The notes under the pieces: generated by a model
What the model saw: only the letters and a program-made list of their open reading frames with translations
Databases searched by the model: none
What the model was told of the DNA's origin: nothing
Assembly (NCBI GenBank): GCA_947372105.1
Contig: CANBSH010000002.1
Location: 1-64,000 of the forward strand
Length of the DNA: 64,000 nucleotides
Direction: 5' to 3'
Source of the DNA: Chitinophagaceae bacterium
GTDB taxonomy: Bacteria; Bacteroidota; Bacteroidia; Chitinophagales; Chitinophagaceae
Made by a program: the position numbers and the translations under genes
Shown: positions 43,077 to 52,756 of the stretch, in pieces
How the letters are laid out: the number at the start of each line of letters is the position of its first letter
How positions within the stretch are numbered: position 1 is the first letter of the stretch

Positions 43077-44351
43077 TTATTCGTATCTCAATGCATTAAT
43101 AGGATTTAAAGAAGCGGCTTTCATGGCTGGATAAATCCCTGCAGCCAATCCAACTATCGAACATATAACAATTCCAATCACCACCCACATCCATGGGATG
43201 ACAAATCCTGTATGTAAAACCAAACTAAAAATATTACCCACTAATACACCTAAAATAATTCCAAAGACAGCACCTAATACACTAATTAAAATACTTTCAA
43301 ATAAAAATTGTCTGCGTACATCTTTTTTCTTTCCTCCAATGGCTTTAATTAAACCAACTTCTCTTGTGCGTTCGTTTACTGCAACCAACATAATATTCAT
43401 TAATCCAATTGCTGCTCCAATTAATGTAATCATACCAATAGCACCAGCAGCGCCACTAATGCCTGCTAAAAAGCCAATAAACATGTCCGCAAATTTGTCG
43501 CTTTTATCCACTACAAAATTATCTGCTTCACTAGGAATTAATCTTCTTGCTTTTCTCATTTGTTCAATAGATTCTCCAATGGCAGGATCTAACTCTGCAA
43601 CATTATTCACCATCACGCCAATATTATAAGAAGCATTATTTTCATACTGTCTTAAATTATTGATAGAAGTTAAAATCATATCATCTTGACGCATCATAGC
43701 ACTAGATCCTTTTGATTTTAACAAGCCAATGACACGATAAGGTTTGCCTCCCACTAAAATGACTTTATCGACACTTTTTTCGGGACTGGATGGAAATAGT
43801 TTAGCAGCTACATTGCTTCCAATTAAACAAACATTACGACCACTTAATAAATCCACATTATTTAGATTACGGCCTGCATCAATTTGATACCCATTGACTG
43901 CTAAATAATTTTCATCCCCACCCCACATGGTAATTTGAGGATTGGTTTTTTTATTTTGATAATGTAATTCATTATTGCCATTCCCTCTGCGATAAACACT
44001 CACCTGTGCACGACTAAATCCATAATGGTCTTTAAAATAAGTAGATTCTTCTAATCGAATCACCTTATTTAAATTTGATTTTTTTTCTTTTTGCCCCTTT
44101 TTCACTTTCGTAAAATCATCTTCTCTTGGACCACCCATTCGCGCATTCAATTCCTTATAACGGATACTAAACGCATTGGCTCCCATAAAGGAAAAATTTT
44201 CCTTTAAACTTTGATTCATCGCGGATATAGCAGTGATAATTCCAATTAATGCCATAATACCAAACGCGATAATAGCCACAGTGATGCCAGTTCTTAATTT
44301 GTTACTTCTAACTGTTCGCCAAGCCAATGAAAAAGAATCCTGAAGAGTCAT
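43077..44351 (-). CDS. MacB/FtsX-type ABC transporter permease
   Basis: A 424-residue permease with an N-terminal transmembrane segment (about 20-42), a large periplasmic MacB-core-like domain (about 45-285) and three further transmembrane segments in the C-terminal FtsX domain. That domain is recognised by ERTREVGLIKAIGGKKKDVRRQFLFESILI and the ending NPINALRYE. No ATPase gene is adjacent, so the partner must be encoded elsewhere. Such permeases work in export of peptides, lipoproteins or drugs; the substrate here is unknown. The next gene, nuoN, lies 80 bases downstream of its start region on the same strand. Confidence 0.88.
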   Translation of the reverse strand: MTLQDSFSLAWRTVRSNKLRTGITVAIIAFGIMALIGIITAISAMNQSLKENFSFMGANAFSIRYKELNARMGGPREDDFTKVKKGQKEKKSNLNKVIRLEESTYFKDHYGFSRAQVSVYRRGNGNNELHYQNKKTNPQITMWGGDENYLAVNGYQIDAGRNLNNVDLLSGRNVCLIGSNVAAKLFPSSPEKSVDKVILVGGKPYRVIGLLKSKGSSAMMRQDDMILTSINNLRQYENNASYNIGVMVNNVAELDPAIGESIEQMRKARRLIPSEADNFVVDKSDKFADMFIGFLAGISGAAGAIGMITLIGAAIGLMNIMLVAVNERTREVGLIKAIGGKKKDVRRQFLFESILISVLGAVFGIILGVLVGNIFSLVLHTGFVIPWMWVVIGIVICSIVGLAAGIYPAMKAASLNPINALRYE

Positions 44352-44431
44352 ACAATTATTTTATTCTGAAACCTAAAGGTAATACAGATTCAACAATGTC
44401 CCTTTGTAGCGCTTGACTATTTGAAGAACGG

Positions 44432-45805
44432 CTAAAAGTAGAGATAATTGAGCAATAGATTAGGGAAAACACCAAGGATAAGCAGTAAAACAGCCAGCAC
44501 TAATAATTTATAGGGATAGGTATTTTGAATCTCTCCTAGAGCTGGCTCGCCCGGTACAAAATACATGGCTTGTATGATCTTAAAATAATAGTACACGCTG
44601 ATGGCTGCGAAAACTAAAGCAACAATCACTAACCATAATCCGGCGCCCGCTACTAAAATAGCATTGATCATATAATATTTAGCAAAGAAGCCTCCCGTTA
44701 AAGGAATCCCTGCCAATGAAAACAAAAAGATAGTCGTCACAAAAGCAAGCAGCGGATGCGCTTTTGCTAAGCCATTAAAACCTTCAATACTATTTTCTTT
44801 CATTTTAATAAGAACACCAAACATTCCAATGCTGGCCACAGAGTAAACAAAAGCGTATAATAAAATTCCTTCATTGGCAAAAGTAGAAGGTTTGTATAAT
44901 GCAAATAACATGAAACCTGCTTGAGCAATGCTAGAATAAGCGAGCATTCTTTTAACACTGCGTTGAAAAACGGCGGTAACATTACCAATTAATAAAGTAC
45001 TTATTATGACGAATGGTAAAAGTAGGGTCCAGCTATAACCCAAGGCTTGATATTGAACTTGAAATACAGACATAAAAGCAAAAAAACCTGCTGCTTTGGC
45101 AATGGTTGCCATGAAAGAAGTAAATACGGTGGGTGCACCATCATAAACATCAGGAGTCCAAAAATGAAAAGGAGCTGCCGACACTTTAAAATTCATGGCG
45201 ACAAATATGAGAATCAATCCGCCCGAACGCATGAACATTTCATACTTAAACCCAGTTTCAGGAACGGTTAAATGAAAACTTCCTGTAGCACCATAAATAA
45301 ATGTAATGCCTAATAATAAAATACCTGTAGAAAAAGCACCCATTAAAAAATACTTCAACCCTGCTTCATTACTTGTTAAACTTGTTTTATCGGAACTTGT
45401 TAAAATATATAAGGGAATAGACAACATTTCAATTCCAATAAATAACATTAACAAATTATCAAAGCTAGTCAACACACTCGCTCCACATAAAATGAAAAAG
45501 AATAAAGCGTAAAAATCGGCAGCATGATTTCCTATCTTAGAAATTTCATCGCCATTGATCCAAACATATAGGAAAGTAAGTGTAAACAATATCGTATTTG
45601 CATAAATTCCATAACGAGAAAATGCAAGCATGCCTTTGGTATCATACTCTATCACATACCAGCCATTCAATTGGCTTAAATTTGCTAAAATTAAAATCGC
45701 TAAGCCCATCAAAGCAATATATTTTTGAGATTTCTCTCCTTTGATACCCCAAGAGGTGAACATCATAATAACACCTAATAAAGCAGAAACTATAATTGCA
45801 TTCAT
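44432..45805 (-). CDS. nuoN: NADH-quinone oxidoreductase subunit N
   Basis: A 457-residue, 14-segment membrane subunit of complex I, one of three antiporter-like proton channels. The family is recognised by FDNLLMLFIGIEMLSIPLYIL with the conserved Glu, the Lys in KRMLAYSSIAQAGF, and FHFWTPDVYDGAPT. It is the last gene of the 14-gene nuo operon, 15 bases after nuoM. Confidence 0.95.
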   Translation of the reverse strand: MNAIIVSALLGVIMMFTSWGIKGEKSQKYIALMGLAILILANLSQLNGWYVIEYDTKGMLAFSRYGIYANTILFTLTFLYVWINGDEISKIGNHAADFYALFFFILCGASVLTSFDNLLMLFIGIEMLSIPLYILTSSDKTSLTSNEAGLKYFLMGAFSTGILLLGITFIYGATGSFHLTVPETGFKYEMFMRSGGLILIFVAMNFKVSAAPFHFWTPDVYDGAPTVFTSFMATIAKAAGFFAFMSVFQVQYQALGYSWTLLLPFVIISTLLIGNVTAVFQRSVKRMLAYSSIAQAGFMLFALYKPSTFANEGILLYAFVYSVASIGMFGVLIKMKENSIEGFNGLAKAHPLLAFVTTIFLFSLAGIPLTGGFFAKYYMINAILVAGAGLWLVIVALVFAAISVYYYFKIIQAMYFVPGEPALGEIQNTYPYKLLVLAVLLLILGVFPNLLLNYLYF

Positions 45806-45820
45806 TACTAATACTTTTAA

Positions 45821-47239
45821 TTATTTGACAAACATTTGTTGTAAGGTATCTGCAGTTAAATCAAATAAGGGTTGCGGATAGACCCCACTTGCAAATACGA
45901 TGACCAATAAAATGATTAAAGCCCATTGAGCTCCTTTGTTTATAAAATTTATTTTTTGAGTCGCTTCACTCACTTCGCCATAAGCGACTTTTTGAACCAT
46001 ATTTAAAGTGTAAATGGCAGAAAGTATAACACTCACTCCAGCAAAAGCGGCTACCCATGGATTGAATTGGAATAACCCATTAAAAATTAAAAACTCGCCC
46101 ACAAAAGCATTGGTTAATGGTAGTGCAATATTTGCAAAAGCAAATGCTACTAATAAAATTGCAAGGGTAGGTTGTTTTTTGGCAAGTCCTCCCATAGCCA
46201 TCATGGATCTGGTACCAGTCTGTTGTTCAATAATATCTGCTACCATCCATAATCCTAACACATTAATGCCATGTGAAAAAAGTTGAATCAACACTCCTTG
46301 CACGCCAATAACTTGATGTGCAAACAAAGCAGCATTCATTAAACCAATATGCGCAATCGAAGAATAAGCAATCAATCTTTTGATGTCGTCTTGTTTAATG
46401 GCAATAAAAGAAGCATATAAAACTCCTATCACTGAAAGATCTACCACGATGACAGCCGCTGACTTTGCTGCCACAGGGAATAAAGGCAATAACCATCTGA
46501 TCACACCATATAATCCCATTTTAACCATAACGGCACTCATCACCATAGTGACTGCAGTAGGCGATTGTTCATAGGCATCCGGTTGCCAAGTATGTAATGG
46601 GAAGATGGGCATTTTAATTGCAAACGCAATAAAAAATAATACAAACGCAGTCGTCTGTTGCGCTGGAGTTAAAGTTGCATGAGCAAAATTTTGTATTAAA
46701 AAATTAGGTTCGGTACTATGGGTATATAAAAAGATAATGCCCGCTAACATCATTAAAGAACCTAAAAATGTATAAATGAAAAATTTAAAAGTTATAGCAA
46801 TTCGTTTTTCTCCACCCCATATGCTACACAAAAAATAAACTGGAATAAGTGCTAATTCCCAAAAGAAATAAAACAACAAAGCATCCCCCGCTAAAAACAC
46901 ACCTAATAAACCAGCTTGTGTCAATAATAAAAGAGAAATGAAAATATTTTTTTGCGCCAATGTATTAGATCCAGTCGCCAATAAAATTGCAGGAAAACTA
47001 ATAGTAGTCAACAATACTAAGATTTTTGCTAAGCCATCTGCATGTAAAAAAACCCGACTGTTTAATGCGGCAATCCAAGCTTGATTAAAATCCGGAGCGC
47101 CTTTCATAGCTACCCAAATACTAATAGCTAAAGAAGCTGCGCTGCTTACCAATGCAATGGTGTTGGATTTTTTGGCATCCTTTATAAAAAGCAATAACAA
47201 TGCAGTGATAAAAGGAATAAGTATAATTGAAAGTAACAT
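45821..47239 (-). CDS. nuoM: NADH-quinone oxidoreductase subunit M
   Basis: A 472-residue membrane subunit of complex I with about 14 transmembrane segments. The family is seen in FYFFWELALIPVYFL (conserved Glu), PLHTWQPDAYEQSPT and KRLIAYSSIAHIGLMNAA (conserved Lys). It belongs to the distal proton-pumping arm. It is 16 bases from nuoL and 15 from nuoN. Confidence 0.96.
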   Translation of the reverse strand: MLLSIILIPFITALLLLFIKDAKKSNTIALVSSAASLAISIWVAMKGAPDFNQAWIAALNSRVFLHADGLAKILVLLTTISFPAILLATGSNTLAQKNIFISLLLLTQAGLLGVFLAGDALLFYFFWELALIPVYFLCSIWGGEKRIAITFKFFIYTFLGSLMMLAGIIFLYTHSTEPNFLIQNFAHATLTPAQQTTAFVLFFIAFAIKMPIFPLHTWQPDAYEQSPTAVTMVMSAVMVKMGLYGVIRWLLPLFPVAAKSAAVIVVDLSVIGVLYASFIAIKQDDIKRLIAYSSIAHIGLMNAALFAHQVIGVQGVLIQLFSHGINVLGLWMVADIIEQQTGTRSMMAMGGLAKKQPTLAILLVAFAFANIALPLTNAFVGEFLIFNGLFQFNPWVAAFAGVSVILSAIYTLNMVQKVAYGEVSEATQKINFINKGAQWALIILLVIVFASGVYPQPLFDLTADTLQQMFVK

Positions 47240-47255
47240 ATTGTTTCTTATAATT

Positions 47256-49169
47256 TTAGTGTGTCAATTTGTAAAAAAAGCGAAGAATAGTAGCATCATT
47301 AAACCATAAAACAAAAAGTAAAATGATACTCAACACCATGAATAATATATAATACCCCACCTGACCGCTTTGCATTAATCTTATTTGACGGGCTCCATAT
47401 TGCACCATTTTACCTGTCCCATTTACGGCTCCATCTATCACATTTTTCTCGATAGTATTTTTCAAAAAGGCAGCTAGTTTATCTAATGGTCTCACAATGA
47501 CTGCTTCATATAATTCATCTACATACCACTTATTAAATAATACTTTGCCCCAACCTGAAGTAGGTTCTCCATCCGCTTTTTTACGATAGATAACTATTGC
47601 AATGATGACCGCAATAACAGCGATAGATACCGAAATACCCATTAACATCCATTCTTGTGCATGTGATAAAACAGACTCATGCGTAGCTCCTACTATAGTA
47701 GTCAAGTGAGCCCCTAACCAATGATGTCCACCCATGATTTCAGGCACTCCAATGACCCCCGCAATTGCACTCGCAATAGCTAATAATATTAATGGTATGG
47801 TCATCGCAATTGGACTCTCATGTAAATGATGAGCTTGATCATCCGTACCTCTAAACTTTCCTAAAAAAGTAGTAGCATATAAACGGAACATATAAAATGC
47901 AGTCATTCCAGCACCCACCATACCTAAATAAAAGTAAATAGGATTTTTCTCATAGGCTGCAGTTAATATTTCATCTTTAGAAAAGAAACCGCTAAATGGA
48001 GGAATACCTGCAATCGCAATACAACCTATCAAAAAGGTGAGATGTGTTATAGGCAATTTAGATTTTAATCCGCCCATTTTTTGAATGTCTTGTTCATGAT
48101 GCATCGCATGAATCACCGAACCTGCTCCTAAAAATAATAAGGCTTTAAAGAAAGCATGTGTGATCACATGAAAAACAGCACCTGTATAAGCACCCACTCC
48201 TAAACCTAAAAACATATAACCCAATTGACTCACGGTTGAATACGCTAATACTTTTTTGATGTCATTTTGTTTGATGGCAATAGTAGCTGCTAACAATGCC
48301 GTACTAATACCAATGATGGCGATCACTGTTTGCGTGCATTCGCTATGGCTAAATAAAATATTACTTCTGGTGATCATATAAATACCCGCTGTCACCATTG
48401 TTGCAGCATGAATTAATGCAGAAACAGGAGTTGGGCCCGCCATCGCATCTGGCAACCAAGTATATAATGGTATTTGTGCGCTCTTACCCATTGCACCTAC
48501 AAATAATAATAAAGTAATCGCTGTAATATCGGCACTTGATAATTTCGTTAAACTCGCTTCCGTAAATACATCTCCATAACTCACAGTTCCTAATTTAACA
48601 ACCATCCAAAATATAGCCAATAAAAAACCTAAATCACCAATACGATTCATCACAAATGCTTTTATAGCAGCTGCATTATAATTACCATTGGTAAACCAAT
48701 AACCAATTAGTAAATAAGAACATAACCCCACGCCTTCCCATCCCATAAACATCACCACAAAATTGTCTCCTAATACTAACAATAGCATGGAGAAAATAAA
48801 TAAATTAAGATAGGCGAAGTAACGTGCATAATGAGGAGCGGTTTCCTCCTTCATATAGGCGGTAGAATACAAATGTATCAAAGAACCCACTCCTGTAATA
48901 ACTAATAAAAACAAACTGGATAATGCATCCACTTTAAAATCAATAGGAATTTTTAACGTGGCTGTATTTATAAAATCAAAATAATGAACTGTTACTGCTC
49001 CATATTCCTGAACATTCATAAAAGCAAAAACGCTTAAAATAAAGGAAGCCACTATATAACCAGTCGCTTTATATGCAATTATTTTTTTGCTCCAAAAATT
49101 ACGACCTAACCCGTTGAATAAAAATCCAGCTAAAGGCCAAAGTATGATCAATCCTATTATTACTTTCAT
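47256..49169 (-). CDS. nuoL: NADH-quinone oxidoreductase subunit L
   Basis: A 637-residue membrane subunit, the most distal proton channel with the long lateral helix. Family landmarks are MGWEGVGLCSYLLIGYW, PLYTWLPDAMAGPTPVSALIHAATMVTAG and KKVLAYSTVSQLGYM. The C-terminal region extends to a final transmembrane segment (about residues 610-630). It is 10 bases after nuoK. Confidence 0.97.
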   Translation of the reverse strand: MKVIIGLIILWPLAGFLFNGLGRNFWSKKIIAYKATGYIVASFILSVFAFMNVQEYGAVTVHYFDFINTATLKIPIDFKVDALSSLFLLVITGVGSLIHLYSTAYMKEETAPHYARYFAYLNLFIFSMLLLVLGDNFVVMFMGWEGVGLCSYLLIGYWFTNGNYNAAAIKAFVMNRIGDLGFLLAIFWMVVKLGTVSYGDVFTEASLTKLSSADITAITLLLFVGAMGKSAQIPLYTWLPDAMAGPTPVSALIHAATMVTAGIYMITRSNILFSHSECTQTVIAIIGISTALLAATIAIKQNDIKKVLAYSTVSQLGYMFLGLGVGAYTGAVFHVITHAFFKALLFLGAGSVIHAMHHEQDIQKMGGLKSKLPITHLTFLIGCIAIAGIPPFSGFFSKDEILTAAYEKNPIYFYLGMVGAGMTAFYMFRLYATTFLGKFRGTDDQAHHLHESPIAMTIPLILLAIASAIAGVIGVPEIMGGHHWLGAHLTTIVGATHESVLSHAQEWMLMGISVSIAVIAVIIAIVIYRKKADGEPTSGWGKVLFNKWYVDELYEAVIVRPLDKLAAFLKNTIEKNVIDGAVNGTGKMVQYGARQIRLMQSGQVGYYILFMVLSIILLFVLWFNDATILRFFYKLTH

Positions 49170-49179
49170 GCGAAATGAA

Positions 49180-49518
49180 TTAATTCTTTAATCTGTTTAA
49201 GAAATTGATGTCAACCGAATGTGTGTTTCGATACATCATAACGATGATAGCCAACCCCACACTCACTTCTGCGGCAGCTACAACCATAATAAAAAATACA
49301 AAAATTTGAGCATCAATACCTACGATACTATTGGGTGATTCTGCCAATCCAAATCCATAAAACATTTTAGAAAATGCCACCAACAATAAATTCACTGCAT
49401 TTAACATAAGTTCAATGCACATAAAAACAATAATAGCATTGCGTCTTGTTAAAACCCCTGTCACCCCAATACAAAATAGGGCCAAACTCAAATAGATATA
49501 ATAATGTATAGGCATCAC
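49180..49518 (-). CDS. nuoK: NADH-quinone oxidoreductase subunit K
   Basis: A 112-residue membrane subunit with three transmembrane helices. It carries the two conserved membrane Glu residues in [17 protein letters not shown] and [15 protein letters not shown], part of the proton path. It sits 10 bases from nuoJ and nuoL on either side. Confidence 0.96.
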   Translation of the reverse strand: MMPIHYYIYLSLALFCIGVTGVLTRRNAIIVFMCIELMLNAVNLLLVAFSKMFYGFGLAESPNSIVGIDAQIFVFFIMVVAAAEVSVGLAIIVMMYRNTHSVDINFLNRLKN

Positions 49519-49528
49519 TCAATAATTT

Positions 49529-50029
49529 TTATTTTTTTCCAATAATAACTGCTCCCACCATCGCACTTAAAAACAACACACTACTTATTTCAAAAGGAAC
49601 TACATAGTCGCTAAACAATACTTTCCCCAAAGGGTGTATTAAACCAATAGTCCCTTCTTTCATCATAACTTGTTTTCCGTCAATTTGAACTGTTTGCTTT
49701 ACTATAGCCACCAATAAGGTTAAAAAACTACCTCCTGTAATCACCCCTATTAATTTTACAAATAATTGTTTTTGTGGTTCTTTATCTTTTTTCACATTCA
49801 TTAACATGATCACAAATAAAAACAATACCATAATCGCACCTGCATAGACAATAATATTCACGATCGCCAAAAATTGCGCATTCAATAATATATAGTGTCC
49901 TGAAATAGCAAAAAATACTAGTATCAACCACAACACACTATGAATGGGGTTTTTGCTCACCAATACCATAATAGCACTGATAATTGCAAATGCAGATAAA
50001 GCAAAAAATAAAATTTGTAAAGTACTCAT
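49529..50029 (-). CDS. nuoJ: NADH-quinone oxidoreductase subunit J
   Basis: A 166-residue, five-helix membrane subunit. The pi-bulge helix region is seen in VNIIVYAGAIMVLFLFVIMLMNV, the family signature, and the N-terminal NPIHSVLWLILVFF is typical. The last helix ends SAMVGAVIIGKK. It is placed between nuoI and nuoK as in other bacteria. Confidence 0.95.
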   Translation of the reverse strand: MSTLQILFFALSAFAIISAIMVLVSKNPIHSVLWLILVFFAISGHYILLNAQFLAIVNIIVYAGAIMVLFLFVIMLMNVKKDKEPQKQLFVKLIGVITGGSFLTLLVAIVKQTVQIDGKQVMMKEGTIGLIHPLGKVLFSDYVVPFEISSVLFLSAMVGAVIIGKK

Positions 50030-50040
50030 ATCAAATATGC

Positions 50041-50571
50041 TTAGACTCCTTTTGCTTCACCAAAAGCAGCTGCTTCGGTAGTGACATTGGGAATTAATAA
50101 ATCTTGTTTTTCATAAATAAATCCTTTGCGCGTAAAATTAGCGGGGGCAAAAGTTTCACTTAAATAAATAGCATCCTTAGGGCAAGCCTCCTCACATAAA
50201 CCGCAGAAAATACAACGCAACATATTGATCTCATAATTAGCTGCGTATTTTTCTTCTCTATATAAATTTTCTTCCCCTTCTTTTCTTTCAGCTGCTTCCA
50301 TGGTGATTGCTTCGGCAGGACAAGCTACGGCACACAATCCACATGCGGTGCATCTTTCACGCCCTTCTTCGTCTCTATTTAAAACGTGCAAGCCTCTAAA
50401 TACAGGACTAAATTCACGTTTTTGTTCGGGGTATCTTACCGTGGGTTGTTTTTTAAACATATGCCCAAACGTAATAAACATCCCTTTGATAATATTGATC
50501 AAATATAATCGCTCCCAGAAAGTCATGGGTTTACGATTGACTGCTAATGCTCTATTAGTTAATGCTTGCAT
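50041..50571 (-). CDS. nuoI: NADH-quinone oxidoreductase subunit I
   Basis: A 176-residue peripheral subunit with two [4Fe-4S] ferredoxin motifs, CTACGLCAVACPAEA and CIFCGLCEEACPKDA, which hold clusters N6a and N6b passing electrons toward quinone. An N-terminal amphipathic segment fits membrane contact. It is 22 bases after nuoH. Confidence 0.97.
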   Translation of the reverse strand: MQALTNRALAVNRKPMTFWERLYLINIIKGMFITFGHMFKKQPTVRYPEQKREFSPVFRGLHVLNRDEEGRERCTACGLCAVACPAEAITMEAAERKEGEENLYREEKYAANYEINMLRCIFCGLCEEACPKDAIYLSETFAPANFTRKGFIYEKQDLLIPNVTTEAAAFGEAKGV

Positions 50572-50593
50572 ATTATAATTGCAATAATTTATT

Positions 50594-51637
50594 TTATAAT
50601 TTAGATAATATCAAAGCGCCCGTTAATAACATATTAAATAACGCTAATGGTATCATTGTTTTCCAACCTAAGTTCATGAGTTGATCATATCTAAAACGTG
50701 GGATGGTCCAACGAATCCACATAAATAAGAATATAAACAACACAATTTTTATTAATAAGGTTCCTACTCCAATTAAAGCCGCAATATTGGGCGCCACACT
50801 ACTTTCATTAAAGAAAGGCAAGTCGTATCCGCCAAAATACATCGAAGCCATAATGGCACTACTCATTATCATATTAATATACTCTGCAAATAAGTAGAAC
50901 CCCAATTTCATGGAAGAATATTCCTGATGATAACCAAAGTTTAATTCGTTTTCAGCTTCGGGTAAATCAAATGGAGTTCGATTACACTCTGCCATGGCAG
51001 TGATAAAAAATATTAAAAAACCCAAAGGTTGATAAACCACATTCCACCAATGACCTGCTACTTGTTGTTCCACTATCGTCTTTAAACTCAATGTACCCGT
51101 AGACATCAATAAAGCAATTAAAGCCAAGCCCATTGCTAACTCGTAACTTATAGCTTGAGATGCTGCACGTAAAGCAGACATCAAAGAAAACTTATTATTA
51201 GAAGCCCAACCACCAATCATAATACCATACACTCCCATACTCACCACCGCAAACACATATAATATTCCAATATTCACATCGGCAATTTGCAATTCCACTT
51301 TACGTCCAAACACTTCCACCGCAGATCCCCATGGAATCACAGCGCAGGTCATTAAACTTGCAGTCATGGCTAAGCCCGGACCTAAAATAAATAACCACTT
51401 ACTGGATGCAGTTGGAATGATTTCTTCCTTCATGATGAGTTTTAAACCATCCGCTAAAGGTTGTAATAAACCAAAAGGTCCTGCACGGTTAGGTCCTGGA
51501 CGATCTTGTAATATTGCTGCTACTTTACGTTCCCCAAAAGTGGTGTATAAAGCAATACCTAAACTGGCAAATACTACAATAGCAATCAGAATTAATTTCT
51601 CAATAATAAAAGCCATATCTACTGCTAACAAATTCAT
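50594..51637 (-). CDS. nuoH: NADH-quinone oxidoreductase subunit H
   Basis: A 347-residue membrane subunit forming part of the quinone site. Family signatures are RPGPNRAGPFGLLQPLADGLKL and ECNRTPFDLPEAENELNFGY with the conserved acidic loop. About eight transmembrane segments are visible. It is 11 bases after the short nuoG. Confidence 0.97.
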   Translation of the reverse strand: MNLLAVDMAFIIEKLILIAIVVFASLGIALYTTFGERKVAAILQDRPGPNRAGPFGLLQPLADGLKLIMKEEIIPTASSKWLFILGPGLAMTASLMTCAVIPWGSAVEVFGRKVELQIADVNIGILYVFAVVSMGVYGIMIGGWASNNKFSLMSALRAASQAISYELAMGLALIALLMSTGTLSLKTIVEQQVAGHWWNVVYQPLGFLIFFITAMAECNRTPFDLPEAENELNFGYHQEYSSMKLGFYLFAEYINMIMSSAIMASMYFGGYDLPFFNESSVAPNIAALIGVGTLLIKIVLFIFLFMWIRWTIPRFRYDQLMNLGWKTMIPLALFNMLLTGALILSKL

Positions 51638-51648
51638 ATTCTTTTCAA

Positions 51649-52740
51649 TTAGGCGTTTTCAATATTGTTCTTACTAATATAATCTTCATTTTTATTCACT
51701 TCGCTCTCATCATGAATGTCCATTAATAAATGTGGCGTGCGGCCATCATTAATGGCGCCAAAAGTTTCTTGGGGTTTAGTCATACCCACTGTACCTTGGT
51801 AATGACCTTGTGCAATAACCGATTGACGATTAATAGCTCGAGGTCCTTCAATCACCCAATCATTTGCATTTTTTGTATCAAATCGACAAGTATTACAAAT
51901 CCAACCTGGTTTTCCGTCAGGTGTATCTTCAATTTCTCCCCACTCATCTTTACGGGCAGTCACTCTATATACTTCATCTCCTCTGTTCCATAAGGTGACT
52001 CTTCCTGAACAGGTAGGACAATCACGATGTGCATCCATAGGTTTTAAAAACCAAACACGATTTTTAAAACGGAAAGTTTTATCGGTTAAAGCTCCTACTG
52101 GACATACGTCAATCACGTTTCCTATAAATTCGTTGTCCAAACTTTTCTCAATATGTGTTGCAATTTCTGCGTGATCTCCTCTGTCTAAAATTCCGTGTAC
52201 TCTTTTTTGTGTTAATTGGTCTGCTGTAAACACACAACGATAACATAATATACAACGCGTCATATGCAATTGTATATTTTTTCCTAAATCATGTTTTTTG
52301 AAAGTTCTTTTTTGAAATTCAAATCTAGTACCTGCCTTTCCATGATCAAAACTTAAATCCTGTAAATGACATTCGCCAGCTTGATCACAAATAGGACAAT
52401 CCAAAGGATGATTGATTAATAAAAATTCTACCACACTTGCTCTTGCATCTATTACCTTATCGCTGGTAATATTTTTCACTTCCATTCCATCCATCACCGT
52501 AGTGCGACATGATGCCACTAATTTTGGCATAGGTCTTGGATCTTTTTCAGAACCTTTTGATACTTCTACTAAACAAGTGCGGCACTTTCCACCACTACCT
52601 TCCAGCTTACTATAATAACACATCGCAGGCGGTGCCACTTGACCACCAATTTTACGTGCTGCTTGCAAAATAGTCGTGCCCGCAGGTACGTCTATCGTGA
52701 TGTTGTCAATCGTGACTTTAAATAAATTTTGTTCGCTCAT
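51649..52740 (-). CDS. nuoG: short NADH-quinone oxidoreductase subunit G (iron-sulfur part only)
   Basis: A 363-residue NuoG, much shorter than the E. coli protein (about 900) because the molybdopterin-oxidoreductase-like C-terminal domain is absent. The N-terminal [2Fe-2S] ligands are Cys41, Cys53, Cys56 and Cys78. The His/Cys cluster ligands are in HPLDCPICDQAGEC, and a further [4Fe-4S] set uses CILCYRC with a later CPVGAL. Beyond these are two CxxC pairs, Cys241/Cys244 and Cys282/Cys285, in the region where E. coli holds cluster N7. A short NuoG is, as I recall, common in Bacteroidota. It is flanked by nuoF (16 bases) and nuoH (11 bases). Confidence 0.92.
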   Translation of the reverse strand: MSEQNLFKVTIDNITIDVPAGTTILQAARKIGGQVAPPAMCYYSKLEGSGGKCRTCLVEVSKGSEKDPRPMPKLVASCRTTVMDGMEVKNITSDKVIDARASVVEFLLINHPLDCPICDQAGECHLQDLSFDHGKAGTRFEFQKRTFKKHDLGKNIQLHMTRCILCYRCVFTADQLTQKRVHGILDRGDHAEIATHIEKSLDNEFIGNVIDVCPVGALTDKTFRFKNRVWFLKPMDAHRDCPTCSGRVTLWNRGDEVYRVTARKDEWGEIEDTPDGKPGWICNTCRFDTKNANDWVIEGPRAINRQSVIAQGHYQGTVGMTKPQETFGAINDGRTPHLLMDIHDESEVNKNEDYISKNNIENA

Positions 52741-52756
52741 AGTTTATCGTTCTATG

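Noticed and set aside
43198..43629. A 143-codon + strand open frame
   Set aside because: It lies fully inside the permease gene on the opposite strand, has low-complexity Pro/Ile/Asn-rich composition and no domain; it is a shadow of the real gene.
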